DNA of 64,000 bases from the NCBI RefSeq assembly GCF_003286085.1, contig NW_020825309.1, positions 1 through 64,000 of the forward strand. The letters are read 5' to 3'. The notes under the pieces were generated by a model. That model was not told where the DNA came from. It ran no database searches and worked only from the letters and a program-made list of their open reading frames with translations. This document shows, piece by piece, positions 34,336 to 47,110 of this stretch. A program made the position numbers and the translations under genes. Each line of letters starts with the position of its first letter. The stretch's first letter is position 1. The stretch comes from Drosophila persimilis. Lineage: Eukaryota > Arthropoda > Insecta > Diptera > Drosophilidae.

Positions 34336-35447
34336 TATACCCGATACTCAAAATGAGTATTGGGGTATATTAGATTTGTGGTAAAAGTGGATGTGTGTAA
34401 CGTCCAGAAGGAATCGTTTCCGACCCTATAAAGTATATATATTCTTGATCAGCATCAATAGCCGAGTCGATTGAGCCCTGTCTGTCTGTCCGTCCGTCCG
34501 TCTGTCCGTCTGTCCGTCCCCTTCAGCGCCTAATGCTCAAAGACTATAAGAGCTAGAGCAACGATGTTTTGGATCCAGACTTCTGTGATATGTCACTGCT
34601 CCAAAAATATTTCAAAACTTTGCCCCGCCCACTTCCGCCCCCACAAAGGGCGAAAATCTGTGGCATCCACAATTTCGACGATACGAGAAAACCAAAAACG
34701 CAGAATCGTAGAGAATGACCATATCTTTTAGACTGCAGAATCTGAACTGGATCGTATTATTATTATAGCCAGCATCAAGAAAACAATTTCATTTTTTCTC
34801 GCCCTGTCTCTCTCTAACACACACGTAGCATTGGCGGCTTTGCTTAGAGTAAAACATTAGCGCCTAGATCTCAGAGACTATAAAAGCTAGAGCAACCAAA
34901 TTTGGTATCCACACTCCTAATATATCGGACCGAGACGAGTTTGTTTCAAAATTTCGCCACACCCCCTTCCGCCCCCGCAAAGGATGCAAATCTGGGGATA
35001 TTCACAAATCTCAGAGACTATTGAAGCTAGAGTAACCAAATTTGGTATCCGCACTTCTGTTAGATCTCACTATAAAACCTTTATCTCAAAATTTCGCACC
35101 ACCCCCTTCCGCCCACACAAAGGACGAAAATCTGTTGCATCCACAATATTGCAGATTTGAGAAAACTAAAAACGCAGAATCATAGATAACGACCATATCT
35201 ATCAGATTGCTGAATCAGATCTGGATCAGATCAGATCATTTTTATAGCCAAAGGAAACAAATAAAATTGCAGTGGCTACGCAGCGCGTGACGTCACGCTC
35301 AGACTGATTTTCTGTCTCTCTCGCACGCACTCTTTGTCGTGTCGTTTAATATTAGCGGCGTCTGCCGGAGGAGAGCCATACTGATTTAGTATCGGGTATA
35401 ACTGTAGAGTTGCGGTGTCCGCAGCAACTCACAACGTTCCTCCTCGT
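34336..35447 (+). mobile_element. DINE unit 11
   Basis: Complete unit of the first sequence type (TATTATTATTATAGCCAGCATC in the middle), recognised by CTGCTCCAAAAATATT near 34,600. It abuts the G fragment and is followed head-to-tail by unit 12. Confidence 0.9.
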
Positions 35448-36557
35448 TATACCCGATACTCAAAATGAGTATTGGGGTATATTAGATTTGTGGTAAAAGT
35501 GGATGTGTGTAACGTCCAGAAGGAATCGTTTCCGACCCTATAAAGTATATATATTCTTGATCAGCATCAATAGCCGAGTCGATTGAGCCCTGTCTGTCTG
35601 TCCGTCCGTCCGTCTGTCCGTCTGTCCGTCCCCTTCAGCGCCTAATGCTCAAAGACTATAAGAGCTAGAGCAACGATGTTTTGGATCCAGACTTCTGTGA
35701 TATGTCACTGCTACAAAAATATTTCAAAACTTTGCCCCGCCCACTTCCGCCCCCACAAAGGGCGAAAATCTGTGGCATCCACAATTTCGACGATACGAGA
35801 AAACTAAAAACGCAGAATCGTAGAAGATGACTATATCTTCTAGAGTGCCAAATCTGAACCAGATCGTATAATTATTACAGCCAGAATCACGAAAACAATT
35901 TCACTCTTTCTCGCTCTGTCTCACTCTAACACACAGGTTTCATGGTCGGTTTTGCCAATTGCAAAATATGAGTTCAAGGATCTCAGAACCTATAAAAGCC
36001 AGAGCAACCAAATTTGGTATCCACACTCCTGTGATATCGGACCTTGACCGTTTCCTGTCCAAATTTCGCCACACCCCCTTCCGCCCCCGCAAAGGACGAA
36101 AATCTGAGGCAACCACAAATCTCAGAGACTATTAAGGCTAGAGTAACCAAATTTGGTGCACACACTCCTTTAAGATGTCACTATAAAACGTATATCTCAG
36201 AATTTCGCCCCACCCCCATCCGCCCCCACAAAGGACGAAAATCTGTTGCATCCACAATATTGCAGATTTGAGAAAACTAAAAACGCAGAATCATAGATAA
36301 TGACCATATCTATTAGATTGCTGAATCTGGATCAGATCAGATCTTTTTTATAGCCAAAAGGAACAAATCAATTTGCAGTGGCTACGCAGCGCCCGACGTC
36401 ACGCTCAGACTGATTTTCTGTCTCTCTCGCACGCACTCTTTGTCGTGTCGTTAAATATTAGCGGCGTCTGCCGGAGGAGAGCCATACTGACTTAGTATCG
36501 GGTATAACCGTAGAGTTGCGGTGTCCGCAGCAACTCACAACGTTCCCCCTCGTTTTT
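35448..36557 (+). mobile_element. DINE unit 12 (second sequence type)
   Basis: Complete unit whose middle differs clearly from the first type: AGAAGATGACTATATCTTC, ATTATTACAGCCAGAATCAC and GGTTTCATGGTCGG. This second type recurs only in the right-hand array. Confidence 0.9.
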
Positions 36558-37353
36558 GTTTTGTTTTCGTTTCTCTTCTGCCCCTCTGAGCAGCTAGCAT
36601 TGAGTTGAGCGTTTGAGTTGTGGCGCAGTTTAATTTTTATTAACTTATTTATTTCACGTCTTTCTTTTCTCTTGTCGATCGTCCCAAATCATACCCCCGA
36701 CTTATCGCAGTATAATATCGTATAAAACTTATCGCATAAAACTTATCGCAGTATAATGTCGGCATCGGTTAGGGTTAGTATCGGCACTAACTATACAGTA
36801 TACTGTATGGTACTGTACAGTATACTGTATGGTTAGTGGTATCGGTAAGGGCTAGAATGGGGTTGGTTAGGGTTAATATCGGTAAGGGCTAGAATGGGGT
36901 TGGTTAGGGTTAATATGTGTTGCCATACAGCTCGGCCATCCTGACAAATGGATCGCCCTCGATCCTTACATTTGCTTACTTTTCTAAAATTATAAAATAC
37001 AGATTAGTAGGAGATAGTTCTACACTGATCACGCCAATTAACATATTTCAGAAGTCGACAGGCTTCTATTACACCGTCATACGGAACCTGAGATACTTGA
37101 CAATTATCAATGTCAGTTATAACATATCGTTAATTTGGTAAATTTTTTTTTGAAATGTATTGTGATGGACCTATTTCAGGCTGAGGTAAGCTCAGTCACG
37201 TCCAGGGGTCAATCCACAAGAAATTTGTAGAAATGGATGGAACTTCAAGGGGGACTTCGGGGGCGGCCTATCGTAGAGTAGATGGATCGGGCCTGGGGCG
37301 GGCGTTGCTCGGTGCCTCGGCTGATTGGGGTGAACTTCAATCGGGTGTTTTTT
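36558..37353. repeat. Spacer repeat S, copy 5 (796 bp)
   Basis: Right-hand subfamily, same short CAATCGGG end as copy 4, but with GGCTTCTATTAC as in copies 1-2. Confidence 0.85.
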
Positions 37354-38242
37354 TATACCCGATACTCAAAATGAGTATTGGGGTATATTAGATTTGTGGT
37401 AAAAGTGGATGTGTGTAACGTCCAGAAGGAATCGTTTCCGACCCTATAAAGTATATATATTCTTGATCAGCATCAATAGCCGAGTCGATTGAGCCCTGTC
37501 TGTCTGTCTGTCTGTCCGTCCGTCCGTCTGTTCGTCCCCTTCAGCGCCTAGTGCTGAAAGACTATAAGAGCTAGAGCAACGATGTTTTGGATCCAGACTT
37601 CTGTGATATGTCACTGCTACAAAAATATTTCAAAACTTCGCCCCGCCCACTTCCGCCCCCACAAAGGACTAAAATCTGTGGCATCCACATTTTGAAAGAT
37701 ACGAGAAAACCAAAAACGCAGAATCGTAGAGAATGACCATATCTATTAGACTACGGAATCTGAATTGGATCGTATTATTATTATAGCCAGCATCAAGAAA
37801 AAAATTGCATTTTTCCTCGCCCTGTCTCTCTCTAACACACACGTAGCATATGCGGCTTTGCTTAGAGTATAACATTAGCGCCTAGATCTCAGAGACTATA
37901 AAAGCTAGTGCAACCAAATTTGGTATCCACACTCCTAATATATCGGACCGAGACGAGTTTGTTTCAAAATTTCGCCACACCCCCTTCCGCCCCCGCAAAG
38001 GATGCAAATCTGGGGATATTCACAAATCTCAGAGACTATTAAAGCTAGAGTAACCAAATTTAGTATCCGCACTTCTGTTAGATCTCACTATAAAACCTTT
38101 ATCTCAAAATTTCGCCCCACCCCCTTCCGCCCACACAAAGGACGAAAATCTGTTGCATCCACAATATTGCAGATTTGAGAAAACTAAAAACGCAGAATCA
38201 TAGATAACGACCATATCTATCAGATTGCTGAATCTGGAATCT
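37354..38242 (+). mobile_element. DINE unit 13, 3' truncated at poly-G
   Basis: Same truncation as unit 10. Its first 140 bp (GACCCTATAAAG, TAGCCGAG) follow the unit 11/12 style, whereas units 10 and 15 have GACACCATAAAGTATG. This suggests exchange inside the 5' part. Confidence 0.85.
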
Positions 38243-38254
38243 GGGGGGGGGGGG
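38243..38254 (+). repeat. Poly-G tract, 12 bases (G copy B)
   Basis: Equivalent to the tract at 32,286. Confidence 0.9.
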
Positions 38255-40294
38255 CTGTTCGTGTAGTACGTTGGGCGAGGTGTTGCAATTTAGTAGCCGG
38301 GTTTTTATTGGGCGTTGGGAGAGGCGTTGTAGCGAACCCTTTTGGGTTCGTTACAGTATGGTCCTTTAAATTTTGGTATAAATTTCCTATTTGTACCTAT
38401 CGTAGTGTCAACGTTTCGTACGAGAACAAAGTCGCTTTCTTTAAATTCTATATGTTTTTTAATGTTTTTATCACATATCATAATGTTATATATCATATCA
38501 ATAGTGTTTTACCTTAGTTTGGTTTACAGTTATTTTATCTAATACTCCTTTCCGAATTGCTATTAAGTCTCTATTTAGTTTTGAATTAGATTTGTCTTCT
38601 AGGAATTCCGTTAAAGCGTCGATATCACAGCCTCTTTGCTGAACACCGAAGAGTACCACCGATGGTACTTCCCCAGTAACCGAATGTTTTGAATTTTTTA
38701 TTGCATATTCCGCTTTTGTGAGTAGTTTACACCAATCTGAATGTAGCAATGGTTCTGTTATCTTTGCTAACATACTTTTCATTGTTCTATTTACTCTCTC
38801 CACTTGCCCATTTGCCTGTGGTGAGGCAGTTGCTGCTCTAACATGTTCAATGTTATTACTTAGCATAAACTCACTGAATTCCAACGATGTCAAACATGAG
38901 CCCCTATCACTGACAATTCTCCTAGGTCTGCTATAATTTTCAAAATATTTCGTTAAGCATGCACAAACTTCCTTAGTACTAGTTGTGTTTGCAGAATACA
39001 ATTTAACAACCCAATTCAACCCAGTTCACAATTTGTGAACCCATCAATGACTACCACTATGTGTTTCTTTTTATTAATGACTGAGGGGAGGGGTCCGAAA
39101 TGGTCAATATGGAATGTATCGAATGGAATTGGTCTTTTCGGTATACTATGCAATGAGCGATTGTTGGAATGGGACGGAAAGCTAAATGTAATACACTTAA
39201 TGCAATTTTTTATAAACCTGTCAACTTTTGCGGTCATATTTGGAAACCAATAATGTTTCTTAATTTCGGTTACACATTTTTCAACTCCCATTCGAGTAAC
39301 CGGGAATGAATCTCCTGAAGTAAGAAAAGAGTCCTAAACATTTTTGCATATCTGCGGAATTAGTAGGTTTTGGAAGGTGCTTAATTGTCGTGATGTGATC
39401 ATTATTCGGCTTAATTCCATCCTTGCTTAATGTGAATCCCAAAAATTCTATACTAGTGTAACAAAACAAACACTTACTTAACTTAATTTATAATCTATAT
39501 TCTGCTAGGAGGCGTAATACTTTACTTAAGACAACAAAGTGTTCTTCTATAGTTTTGGTTCCGATTGCAATGTCGTCCATGTATACAACTACATTTGCTT
39601 GTTTTATTAATGGGCCGAATATATTGTTTACAAATCGTTGAAAGACAGCTGATGCGTTTCGCAAACCAATGGCATGCTATGATATTCGTATTGTCCGTTT
39701 GGTGTCACAAAAGATGTAAATTGAATTAAATTCTCTGCCACCTTCACCTGGTGGAAACCACTTTTCAGATCCAAAAGGGAGAAATACTTATTACCTTCCA
39801 TTCTCTCTATGCAATCATTTATAAGTGGCAATGGGTACCCAACCCATACTGTTATCTTATTCAATTGTCTATAATCAACGCACAGCCTTTTCTCACCTGA
39901 TTTTTTTTTTTACAAGTACAATTGCAGAGGTATAAGGGGAATCACTTGGACTGATATGGCCTTCAAACAGCAATTCTTCAATAAGTGCGTCAACTACTCT
40001 TTTGTCATGACATAAAAGCTTTCTTGGTGTTGAATATATTGGGGCTTGGGACATAATTTTTATCTTCATTTCATACTTATGTTCAATGGCTGGTATGTTG
40101 GGCAGGTCTAAATAATTTAGTTCAATTAATGTTCGGATTTCACTACGCGAGTTTTCACTAAGTTTGTAATCAATATTGTAATGCTCAATGTCAATTTGTT
40201 CTATATTGTAAATATTCTGAATATCGGAAGTTTGCTCAATTATATCTAGAAGCGCATTGCTTATCGGAAGTTCACTGTTATTCGGGTTGTTTTT
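38255..40294 (-). pseudogene. pol: Ty3/gypsy pol fragment, G copy B
   Basis: Same structure and disruptions as copy A, 5,958 bp away. A private C-to-A change near 39,491 adds a stop in the RT segment, so the readable piece there shrinks to 62 codons. Integrase carries NNIEHV (T at 38,851) where copy A has NNLEHV. Confidence 0.85.
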
Positions 40295-41404
40295 TATACC
40301 CGATACTCAAAATGAGTATTGGGGTATATTAGATTTGTGGTAAAAGTGGATGTGTGTAACGTCCAGAAGGAATCGTTTCCGACCCTATAAAGTATATATA
40401 TTCTTGATCAGCATCAATAGCCGAGTCGATTGAGCCCTGTCTGTCTGTCCGTCCGTCCGTCTGTCCGTCTGTCCGTCCCCTTCAGCGCCTAATGCTCAAA
40501 GACTATAAGAGCTAGAGCAACGATGTTTTGGATCCAGACTTCTGTGATATGTCACTGCTCCAAAAATATTTCAAAACTTTGCCCCGCCCACTTCCGCCCC
40601 CACAAAGGGCGAAAATCTGTGGCATCCACAATTTCGACGATACGAGAAAACTAAAAACGCAGAATCGTAGAAGATGACTATATCTTCTAGAGTGCCAAAT
40701 CTGAACCAGATCGTATAATTATTACAGCCAGAATCACAAAAACAATTTCACTCTTTCTCGCTCTGTCTCACTCTAACACACAGGTTTCATGGTCGGTTTT
40801 GCCAATTGCAAAATATGAGTTCAAGGATCTCAGAACCTATAAAAGCCAGAGCAACCAAATTTGGTATCCACACTCCTGTGATATCGGACCTTGACCGTTT
40901 CCTGTCCAAATTTCGCCACACCCCCTTCCGCCCCCGCAAAGGACGAAAATCTGAGGCAACCACAAATCTCAGAGACTATTAAGGCTAGAGTAACCAAATT
41001 TGGTGCACACACTCCTTTAAGATGTCACTATAAAACGTATATCTCAGAATTTCGCCCCACCCCCATCCGCCCCCACAAAGGACGAAAATCTGTTGCATCC
41101 ACAATATTGCAGATTTGAGAAAACTAAAAACGCAGAATCATAGATAATGACCATATCTATTAGATTGCTGAATCTGGATCAGATCAGATCATTTTTATAG
41201 CCAAAAGGAACAAATCAATTTGCAGTGGCTACGCAGCGCCCGACGTCACGCTCAGACTGATTTTCTGTCTCTCTCGCACGCACTCTTTGTCGTGTCGTTA
41301 AATATTAGCGGCGTCTGCCGGAGGAGAGCCATACTGACTTAGTATCGGGTATAACCGTAGAGTTGCGGTGTCCGCAGCAACTCACAACGTTCCCCCTCGT
41401 TTTT
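40295..41404 (+). mobile_element. DINE unit 14, hybrid of units 11 and 12
   Basis: The first about 260 bp match unit 11 (CTGCTCCAAAAA), the rest matches unit 12 (AAACTAAAAACG, AGAAGATGAC). One DINE stands here where the neighbouring repeat has two, as expected from unequal exchange. S follows. Confidence 0.9.
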
Positions 41405-42199
41405 GTTTTGTTTTCGTTTCTCTTCTGCCCCTCTGAGCAGCTAGCATTGAGTTGAGCGTTTGAGTTGTGGCGCAGTTTAATTTTTATTAACTTATTTATT
41501 TCACGTCTTTCTTTTCTCTTGTCGATCGTCCCAAATCATACCCCCGACTTATCGCAGTATAATATCGTATAAAACTTATCGCATAAAACTTATCGCAGTA
41601 TAATGTCGGCATCGGTTAGGGTTAGTATCGGCACTAACTATACAGTATACTGTATGGTACTGTACAGTATACTGTATGGTTAGTGGTATCGGTAAGGGCT
41701 AGAATGGGGTTGGTTAGGGTTAATATCGGTAAGGGCTAGAATGGGGTTGGTTAGGGTTAATATGTGTTGCCATACAGCTCGGCCATCCTGACAAATGGAT
41801 CGCCCTCGATCCTTACATTTGCTTACTTTTCTAAAATTATAAAATACAGATTAGTAGGAGATAGTTCTACACTGATCACGCCAATTAACATATTTCAGAA
41901 GTCGACAGGCTTCTATTACACCGTCATACGGAACCTGAGATACTTGACAATTATCAATGTCAGTTATAACATATCGTTAATTTGGTAAATTTTTTTTGAA
42001 ATGTATTGTGATGGACCTATTTCAGGCTGAGGTAAGCTCAGTCACGTCCAGGGGTCAATCCACAAGAAATTTGTAGAAATGGATGGAACTTCAAGGGGGA
42101 CTTCGGGGGCGGCCTATCGTAGAGTAGATGGATCGGGCCTGGGGCGGGCGTTGCTCGGTGCCTCGGCTGATTGGGGTGAACTTCAATCGGGTGTTTTTT
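41405..42199. repeat. Spacer repeat S, copy 6 (795 bp)
   Basis: Right-hand subfamily; one T shorter in the T-run near 41,990. Confidence 0.85.
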
Positions 42200-43092
42200 T
42201 ATACCCGATACTCAAAATGAGTATTGGGGTATATTAGATTTGTGGTAAAAGTGGATGTGTGTAACGTCCAGAAGGAATCGTTTCCGACACCATAAAGTAT
42301 GTATATATATTCTTGATCAGATTCAATAGACGAGTCGATTGAGCCCTGTCTGTCTGTCTGTCTGTCCGTCCGTCCGTCTGTTCGTCCCCTTCAGCGCCTA
42401 GTGCTGAAAGACTATAAGAGCTAGAGCAACGATGTTTTGGATCCAGACTTCTGTGATATGTCACTGCTACAAAAATATTTCAAAACTTCGCCCCGCCCAC
42501 TTCCGCCCCCACAAAGGACTAAAATCTGTGGCATCCACATTTTGAAAGATACGAGAAAACCAAAAACGCAGAATCGTAGAGAATGACCATATCTATTAGA
42601 CTACGGAATCTGAATTGGATCGTATTATTATTATAGCCAGCATCAAGAAAAAAATTGCATTTTTTCTCGCCCTGTCTCTCTCTAACACACACGTAGCATA
42701 TGCGGCTTTGCTTAGAGTATAACATTAGCGCCTAGATCTCAGAGACTATAAAAGCTAGTGCAACCAAATTTGGTATCCACACTCCTAATATATCGGACCG
42801 AGACGAGTTTGTTTCAAAATTTCGCCACACCCCCTTCCGCCCCCGCAAAGGATGCAAATCTGGGGATATTCACAAATCTCAGAGACTATTAAAGCTAGAG
42901 TAACCAAATTTAGTATCCGCACTTCTGTTAGATCTCACTATAAAACCTTTATCTCAAAATTTCGCCCCACCCCCTTCCGCCCACACAAAGGACGAAAATC
43001 TGTTGCATCCACAATATTGCAGATTTGAGAAAACTAAAAACGCAGAATCATAGATAACGACCATATCTATCAGATTGCTGAATCTGGAATCT
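42200..43092 (+). mobile_element. DINE unit 15, 3' truncated at poly-G
   Basis: Same truncation as unit 10 and nearly identical to it, including GACACCATAAAGTATG. Confidence 0.9.
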
Positions 43093-43117
43093 GGGGGGGG
43101 GGGGGGGGGGGGGGGGG
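43093..43117 (+). repeat. Poly-G tract, 25 bases (G copy C)
   Basis: Longest of the four equivalent G runs. Confidence 0.9.
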
Positions 43118-46100
43118 CTGTTCGTGTAGTACGTTGGGCGAGGTGTTGCAATTTAGTAGCCGGGTTTTTATTGGGCGTTGGGAGAGGCGTTGTAGCGAAC
43201 CCTTTTGGGTTCGTTACAGTATGGTCCTTTAAATTTTGGTATAAATTTCCTATTTGTACCTATCGTAGTGTCAACGTTTCGTACGAGAACAAAGTCGCTT
43301 TCTTTAAATTCTATATGTTTTTTAATGTTTTTATCACATATCATAATGTTATATATCATATCAATAGTGTTTTACCTTAGTTTGGTTTACAGTTATTTTA
43401 TCTAATACTCCTTTCCGAATTGCTATTAAGTCTCTATTTAGTTTTGAATTAGATTTGTCTTCTAGGAATTCCGTTAAAGCGTCGATATCACAGCCTCTTT
43501 GCTGAACACCGAAGAGTACCACCGATGGTACTTCCCCAGTAACCGAATGTTTTGAATTTTTTATTGCATATTCCGCTTTTGTGAGTAGTTTACACCAATC
43601 TGAATGTAGCAATGGTTCTGTTATCTTTGCTAACATACTTTTCATTGTTCTATTTACTCTCTCCACTTGCCCATTTGCCTGTGGTGAGGCAGTTGCTGCT
43701 CTAACATGTTCAATGTTATTACTTAGCATAAACTCACTGAATTCCAACGATGTCAAACATGAGCCCCTATCACTGACAATTCTCCTAGGTCTGCTATAAT
43801 TTTCAAAATATTTCGTTAAGCATGCGCAAACTTCCTTAGTACTAGTTGTGTTTGCAGAATACAATTTAACAACCCAATTCAACCCAGTTCACAATTTGTG
43901 AACCCATCAATGACTACCACTATGTGTTTCTTTTTATTAATGACTGAGGGGAGGGGTCCGAAATGGTCAATATGGAATGTATCGAATGGAATTGGTCTTT
44001 TCGGTATACTATGCAATGAGCGATTGTTGGAATGGGACGGAAAGCTAAATGTAATACACTTAATGCAATTTTTTATAAACCTGTCAACTTTTGCGGTCAT
44101 ATTTGGAACCAATAATGTTTCTTAATTTCGGTTACACATTTTTCAACTCCCATTCGAGTAACCGGGAATGAATCTCCTGAAGTAAGAAAAGAGTCCTAAA
44201 CATTTTTGCATATCTGCGGAATTAGTAGGTTTTGGAAGGTGCTTAATTGTCGTGATGTGATCATTATTCGGCTTAATTCCATCCTTGCTTAATGTGAATC
44301 CCAAAAATTCTATACTAGTGTAACAAAACAAACACTTACTTAACTTAATTTCTAATCTATATTCTGCTAGGAGGCGTAATACTTTACTTAAGACAACAAA
44401 GTGTTCTTCTATAGTTTTGGTTCCGATTGCAATGTCGTCCATGTATACAACTACATTTGCTTGTTTTATTAATGGGCCGAATATATTGTTTACAAATCGT
44501 TGAAAGACAGCTGATGCGTTTCGCAAACCAATGGCATGCTATGATATTCGTATTGTCCGTTTGGTGTCACAAAAGATGTAAATTGAATTAAATTCTCTGC
44601 CACCTTCACCTGGTGGAAACCACTTTTCAGATCCAAAAGGGAGAAATACTTATTACCTTCCATTCTCTCTATGCAATCATTTATAAGTGGCAATGGGTAC
44701 CCAACCCATACTGTTATCTTATTCAATTGTCTATAATCAACGCACAGCCTTTTCTCACCTGATTTTTTTTTTTACAAGTACAATTGCAGAGGTATAAGGG
44801 GAATCACTTGGACTGATATGGCCTTCAAACAGCAATTCTTCAATAAGTGCGTCAACTACTCTTTTGTCATGACATAAAAGCTTTCTTGGTGTTGAATATA
44901 TTGGGGCTTGGGACATAATTATACCCGATACTCAAAATGAGTATTGGGGTATATTAGATTTGTGGTAAAAGTGGATGTGTGTAACGTCCAGAAGGAATCG
45001 TTTCCGACCCTATAAAGTATATATATTCTTGATCAGCATCAATAGCCGAGTCGATTGAGCCCTGTCTGTCTGTCCGTCCGTCCGTCTGTCCGTCTGTCCG
45101 TCTGTCCGTCCCCTTCAGCGCCTAATGCTCAAAGACTATAAGAGCTAGAGCAACGATGTTTTGGATCCAGACTTCTGTGATATGTCACTGCTACAAAAAT
45201 ATTTCAAAACTTTGCCCCGCCCACTTCCGCCCCCACAAAGGGCGAAAATCTGTGGCATCCACAATTTCGACGATACGAGAAAACTAAAAACGCAGAATCG
45301 TAGAAGATGACTATATCTTCTAGAGTGCAAAATCTGAACCAGATCGTATAATTATTACAGCCAGAATCACGAAAACAATTTCACTCTTTCTCGCCCTGTC
45401 TCACTCTAACACACAGGTTTCATGGTCGGTTTTGCAATTTGCAAAATATGAGTTCAAGGATCTCAGAACCTATAAAAGCCAGAGCAACCAAATTTGGTAT
45501 CCACACTCCTGTGATATCGGACCTTGACCGTTTCCTGTCCAAATTTCGCCACACCCCCTTCCGCCCCCGCAAAGGACGAAAATCTGAGGCAACCACAAAT
45601 CTCAGAGACTATTAAGGCTAGAGTAACCAAATTTGGTACACACACTCCTTTAAGATGTCACTATAAAACGTATATCTCAGAATTTCGCCCCACCCCCATC
45701 CGCCCCCACAAAGGACGAAAATCTGTTGCATCCACAATATTGCAGATTTGAGAAAACTAAAAACGCAGAATCATAGATAATGACCATATCTATCAGATTG
45801 CTGAATCTGGATCAGATCAGATAATTTTTGTAGCCAAAAGGAACAAATCAATTTGCATTGGCTACGCAGCGCCCGACGTCACGCACAGACTGATTTTCTG
45901 TCTCTCTCGCACGCACTCTTTGTCGTGTCGTTTAATATTAGCGGCGCTGCCGGAGGAGAGCCATACTGACTTAGTATCGGGTATAACTGTAGAGTTGCGG
46001 TGTCCGCAGAAACTCACAACGTTCCCCCTCGTTTTTATCTTCATTTCATACTTATGTTCAATGGCTGGTATGTTAGGCAGGTCTAAATAATTTAGTTCAA

Positions 46101-46269
46101 TTAATGTTCGGATTTCACTACGCGAGTTTTCACTAAGTTTGTAATCAATATTGTAATGCTCAATGTCAATTTGTTCTATATTGTAAATATTCTGAATATC
46201 GGAAGTTTGCTCAATTATATCTAGAAGCGCATTGCTTATCGGAAGTTCACTGTTATTCGGGTTGTTTTT
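43118..46269 (-). pseudogene. pol: Ty3/gypsy pol fragment, G copy C, split by a DINE
   Basis: Same element as copies A and B. It occupies 43,118-44,919 and 46,033-46,269 around DINE unit 16. One A is lost from the GGAAACC run near 44,107, shared with copy D only. Integrase carries the NNIEHV form as in copy B. Confidence 0.85.
44920..46032 (+). mobile_element. DINE unit 16, inserted in G copy C (1,113 bp)
   Basis: Second-type DINE inserted in the T-run of GACATAATTTTTATC, uninterrupted in copies A (34,098-34,102) and B (40,057-40,061). One T remains on the left and four on the right, so there is no duplication beyond an ambiguous T. This fixes the element ends as TATACCCG and CCTCGT. Confidence 0.9.
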
Positions 46270-46377
46270 TATACCCGATACTCAAAATGAGTATTGGGGT
46301 ATATTAGATTTGTGGTAAAAGTGGATGTGTGTAACGTCCAGAAGGAATCGTTTCCGACCCTATAAAGTATATATATT

Positions 46378-46748
46378 TGTTCGGAGCAGAACCCAGCCGA
46401 TTAGCTGCTTACCAAATAGCACCTAATTCTTGGCCCTCAGCCGCTTATTTTGTTTGTTACTCATGTCTATGTCACTCATTTGTTTGTTAAAGCTTTGCGC
46501 TTGCTTGCCCTGCTAAACGCTCTCTGCCAGCTCGCTCTTCGCTATCTCCGCTTTGCGTCTGCCTACCGACGTCGGCCGAGCGAAGCTGCGCTTAGCGATC
46601 GGAGCGGCAATGTAAAGAGCAGGCAAGCCACACTTGCAATTTGGATGTCACGCATTAAAGAGCATATCGCAATTTTATTTCTGCGCCGAGTTTTATTTAA
46701 TTGAAATAATTAGTCGGCCGATTGGGGATAAAAACCATTATCTCCACA
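46378..46748 (+). repeat. BEL2 copy 1, 5' LTR (371 bp)
   Basis: TG...CA ends. Primer site TTGGTGACCCCGACGTGATC follows at about 46,753, after TAAAA. Confidence 0.92.
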
Positions 46749-47110
46749 TAAAATTTGGTGACCCCGACGTGATCTCTGAGTTGCAGTGTCAATTAATTAT
46801 CATTCGCGATCGACATTCGTTAGCCTTAACAAATTTTCGGCGGTTAAGCACAATTCGGTGCTAAAACATACTTACATACACCTACATACACGCATTGCTG
46901 GCTATTAATTTCTCTGTCGCGACAATTCGGTCAGTGCAGTGCAGCGAACTCACTAATACACACAAGCTGAGTACAAAGCGGAATCGGACAGCTCGCACAG
47001 CCGCACAGCTAAAGGCATTAGCTGTAATCCCTTTGCTTTCGGTTCGCACGTTTATACGTATACAGGGTGTCTTTTTCGGTCGTGCTGAGTGACTCTTTTA
47101 AAACCTCAAC

